DNA of 64,000 nucleotides from Chryseobacterium sp. FH2 (lineage in GTDB: Bacteria; Bacteroidota; Bacteroidia; Flavobacteriales; Weeksellaceae), in contig NZ_LFNE01000006.1 in NCBI RefSeq assembly GCF_001045455.1, positions 124,001 through 188,000 on the forward strand. The letters are read 5' to 3'. Each line of letters opens with the position of its first letter. Position 1 is the first letter of the stretch. Positions 62,047 to 64,000 of the stretch are shown here, piece by piece. A program made the position numbers and the translations under genes. The notes beneath the pieces are model-generated. The model was not told where the DNA came from. It saw nothing but the letters and a program-made list of their open reading frames with translations, and searched no databases.

Positions 62047-62696
62047 ATAGCTAAATTTTTGATGTCCTTAATTTCTAAAATGGAAGTAGGATAGCCCTTT
62101 TGTACCGCATTGATCATTGCTTTTCCCACTTCATGTAAAGTTAATGATTTTGAAGGTAAAAAAATAGGAAAAAGTAAAATAAAAGGTTTAAAGAACCATT
62201 TTACATTTTCCTGACCGTCAACAGGTTTCATAAATCCGGGACGGAAATTGTATTCACCCCGGAAGCCAAGTTTTTTTAAGTGATTTTCTGTTTTTCCTTT
62301 TATTCTTGCCCACATCAGTTTTCCACTTTCTGTTTTATCTGTATGTGCTCCTGAAACGTAATTGAAAACCATATCCTGATTTTGGGATAAAAGAACTTTT
62401 GCAAAGTGCAGGGTAGTATCATAAGTGATTTTGGTATAGTCCTTTTCGCTCATTCCTACACTGCTTATCCCGGCGCAAAAGAAACATGCGTTGTAACCTT
62501 TAAAATTTTCATCATTTTCATCGATTTTTAGAAAATCCGGAACAATGTACTCTTTTAATTTAACGTGTTTTTTTCCTGAAGGTTTTCTGCTTACACTCAG
62601 AATTTCTGAAACGTTCGGATTTTCCAGGCATTCCATTAGAACTCCTTCTCCTACCATTCCTGTTGCTCCTGTTATAATTATTTTGATTGGGTTCAT
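62043..62696 (-). CDS. Short-chain dehydrogenase-like NAD(P)-binding protein (atypical SDR)
   Basis: A 217-residue Rossmann protein in the group of TIP30/HTATIP2-like atypical SDRs. IIITGATGMVGEGVLMECLE (about 6-25) is the nucleotide loop, and FFCAGISSVGMSEKDYTKIT, NYVSGAHTDKTESGKLMWAR and NFRPGFMKPVDGQENVKWFF are further family segments. A Tyr is seen in NYVSGAH instead of the usual YxxxK. It may reduce or only bind NAD(P)H. It overlaps by four bases the 46-aa gene that follows. Confidence 0.85.
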   Translation of the reverse strand: MNPIKIIITGATGMVGEGVLMECLENPNVSEILSVSRKPSGKKHVKLKEYIVPDFLKIDENDENFKGYNACFFCAGISSVGMSEKDYTKITYDTTLHFAKVLLSQNQDMVFNYVSGAHTDKTESGKLMWARIKGKTENHLKKLGFRGEYNFRPGFMKPVDGQENVKWFFKPFILLFPIFLPSKSLTLHEVGKAMINAVQKGYPTSILEIKDIKNLAI

Positions 62697-62907
62697 TTCT
62701 TTATAGTTGTTATTGTGATGACGTTTCCGGGTTTACTTTTACTTTAAACTAAAAGCAAATTATATATTTTTTATAATATATTATAATGAGTAGGAAATGA
62801 AAGCTATAAAAAGTGAATTTGAGCGAAAAGTATAAGCGAAAGCTGGGAATAAATAAGAAACCAGTCACAAAATGCAACCGGTCTCAAAGTTTTTATAAGT
62901 TTAAAAA

Positions 62908-63792
62908 TTACTTTTTATCATGTAATTTGCTGTAAATATTATGGATAAGGCCATCGGCGACAGAGATTTTAGGGACAAAAATCCTGTTGATTTCAGACCA
63001 GGACATGACATTGTTGTATATTTTCAGAGCGTGGACCAAAACATCTGCACGATCTTCCCTCAGATTATGTTTTGTCATTCTTTCCTCAACAGTAAGCTCA
63101 TTCAGCTCTTTATAAACCTTTTTTAGGTGAGCCAGAGACATTGGTTTTCCGTCTTTAGTTTTGCTCATGGAGAAAACTTTGTTGATATTCCCTCCGGAGC
63201 CAATAGCTACAATTGGTTTTTTACTGTTAATATTTTTTCTGATTTCCTCTTTCATCTCTTGCCAGTTGTTTGGAGTTACCAAATTATTCAGCAAACGAAT
63301 AGTCCCGATATTGAAAGATTTTTCGTATTTCATGATGTCGTTTTCATAGAAAGTAAGCTCTGTAGAACCACCTCCGACATCAACATATAAATAGGCAAAT
63401 TCCTTGTCTAAACCTTCTGCCACATGATTTTCAAAAACTAAAGTTGCTTCTTCGTCTCCAGTGATAATTTCTATATTGATACCGGAAATTTTCTTCACTT
63501 CTTCAATGATATTTTGTCCGTTTGCTGCGTCTCGCATCGCACTCGTGGCACAGGCTCTGTAATGGTCGACTTTATAAATTTTCATCAAATCACTGAAAAT
63601 TTTCATAGAATCAATCACCATTTTTTCTCTTTCTTCCCCGATTTTTCCTAAAGAAAAAACATCCATTCCTAATCTTAAAGGTATTCTTAAAAGATTAAGT
63701 TTAATAAATTCCGGCTGGTTATTATTGATTTTTACTTCATTGATTAAAAGTCTGGCTGCATTACTTCCTATATCTATGGCTGCAATTTTCAT
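62908..63792 (-). CDS. Ppx/GppA family phosphatase (exopolyphosphatase or ppGpp-related)
   Basis: A 294-residue single-domain Ppx/GppA protein of the ASKHA fold. AAIDIGSNAARLLINEV (about 3-19), ACATSAMRDAANGQNIIEEV (about 80-99), ITGDEEATLVFENH, YVDVGGGSTELTFYENDI and AIGSGGNINKVFSM are the phosphate-binding loops. It is shorter than E. coli Ppx because it lacks the C-terminal HD-like half, as usual in flavobacteria. Its start overlaps the stop of ppk1 (ATGA), which supports polyphosphate turnover. Confidence 0.93.
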   Translation of the reverse strand: MKIAAIDIGSNAARLLINEVKINNNQPEFIKLNLLRIPLRLGMDVFSLGKIGEEREKMVIDSMKIFSDLMKIYKVDHYRACATSAMRDAANGQNIIEEVKKISGINIEIITGDEEATLVFENHVAEGLDKEFAYLYVDVGGGSTELTFYENDIMKYEKSFNIGTIRLLNNLVTPNNWQEMKEEIRKNINSKKPIVAIGSGGNINKVFSMSKTKDGKPMSLAHLKKVYKELNELTVEERMTKHNLREDRADVLVHALKIYNNVMSWSEINRIFVPKISVADGLIHNIYSKLHDKK

Positions 63793-64000
63793 TTCCTGTT
63801 CGTTTTAGCTTTTAAATATTTATAAGTTTCTATTTGAGAGCGACATTCTTCTTTATCATTACTAATATATTCGTTGCTCAATTTTTTATCTAAGATACGA
63901 GCTTTTACATTGTCTCTCAACTGGATATCCAGAATATCTTTTAATTCTTTTTTTAAATTTTTATCTGTGATTTTAACTGCTGCTTCAATCCTGTAATCGA
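63789..64000 (-). CDS. ppk1: Polyphosphate kinase 1, C-terminal end only
   Basis: Only the last 70 residues are in the window, frame open to its edge. The visible sequence has DYRIEAAVKITDKNLKKEL, then DIQLRDNVKARILDKKL, and ends SQIETYKYLKAKTNRK, which match the C-terminal part of PPK1. The enzyme makes long-chain polyphosphate from ATP in the cytoplasm or at the membrane. Its stop codon overlaps the ppx start (ATGA), so the two are translationally coupled. Confidence 0.85.
   Translation of the reverse strand, partial: DYRIEAAVKITDKNLKKELKDILDIQLRDNVKARILDKKLSNEYISNDKEECRSQIETYKYLKAKTNRK

Overview
The window comes from a low-GC flavobacterium, most likely the family Weeksellaceae and close to Chryseobacterium. 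The evidence is the TAnnTTTG promoter elements upstream of many genes, two proteins ending in type A sorting domains of the type IX secretion system (T9SS), the T9SS regulator PorX, a fused lpxC-fabZ gene, frequent TTG starts, and a gene content typical of that group. The genus is inferred from protein style; no rRNA or other marker gene is present.

Layout. (1) 1-11463 is the end of a surface polysaccharide (O-antigen or capsule) locus: a Wzc-type tyrosine kinase/co-polymerase cut by the window edge, a Wzx flippase, the UDP-GlcNAc 2-epimerase WecB, a Wzy-like polymerase, three glycosyltransferases, a sugar-nucleotide reductase/epimerase, a WecA/WbpL-type initiating transferase with a G10 tract in its coding sequence, and RfbC. 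(2) 11557-19627 holds rimO, two small secreted proteins of unknown function, an RlpA-like protein, exonuclease III, porX and an S41 peptidase. (3) 19920-27965 is an envelope operon region: an HD phosphohydrolase, lpxD, lpxC-fabZ, lpxA, a small secreted protein, efp, a second lpxD, sucD and an outer-membrane barrel protein. (4) 28045-36180 has a NatAB-type ABC exporter, a protein that is little more than a T9SS sorting domain, hemB, an unknown 242-aa protein, a TM2 protein, lptB with an unusual C-terminal domain, and an MsbA-type exporter. (5) 36223-47788 has a WYL regulator with a nearby dinB-like gene, a lipoprotein, a cob(I)alamin adenosyltransferase overlapping thiamine pyrophosphokinase, a phosphatase lipoprotein, arginine decarboxylase and agmatinase (arginine to putrescine) flanking a HAD phosphatase, an alkylation-repair pair (HTH-MGMT and AlkB), and a CocE/NonD hydrolase. 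(6) 47974-64000 has a TonB-receptor-like barrel, a BON lipoprotein with a BON-SH3 protein, a GltP-type symporter, a PhyH-type oxygenase, a GH92 mannosidase, the Fe-S proteins Mrp and NifU-like, a large T9SS cargo protein, a short-chain dehydrogenase-like protein coupled to an unlisted 46-aa membrane protein, and a ppx-ppk1 operon.

Most of the window is ordinary chromosome. There are no insertion sequences, phage genes, CRISPR arrays, tRNAs or rRNAs. The more unusual points are the Imm22-like tail on LptB, the sorting-domain-only protein, the G10 tract, a family of small intergenic repeats found as inverted pairs at three loci, a perfect 27-bp-arm palindrome, promoter elements only 4-6 bp upstream of several start codons (possible leaderless mRNAs), a candidate operator in the dinB promoter, and the orphan 242-aa protein. 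None of these amounts to a proven new system.
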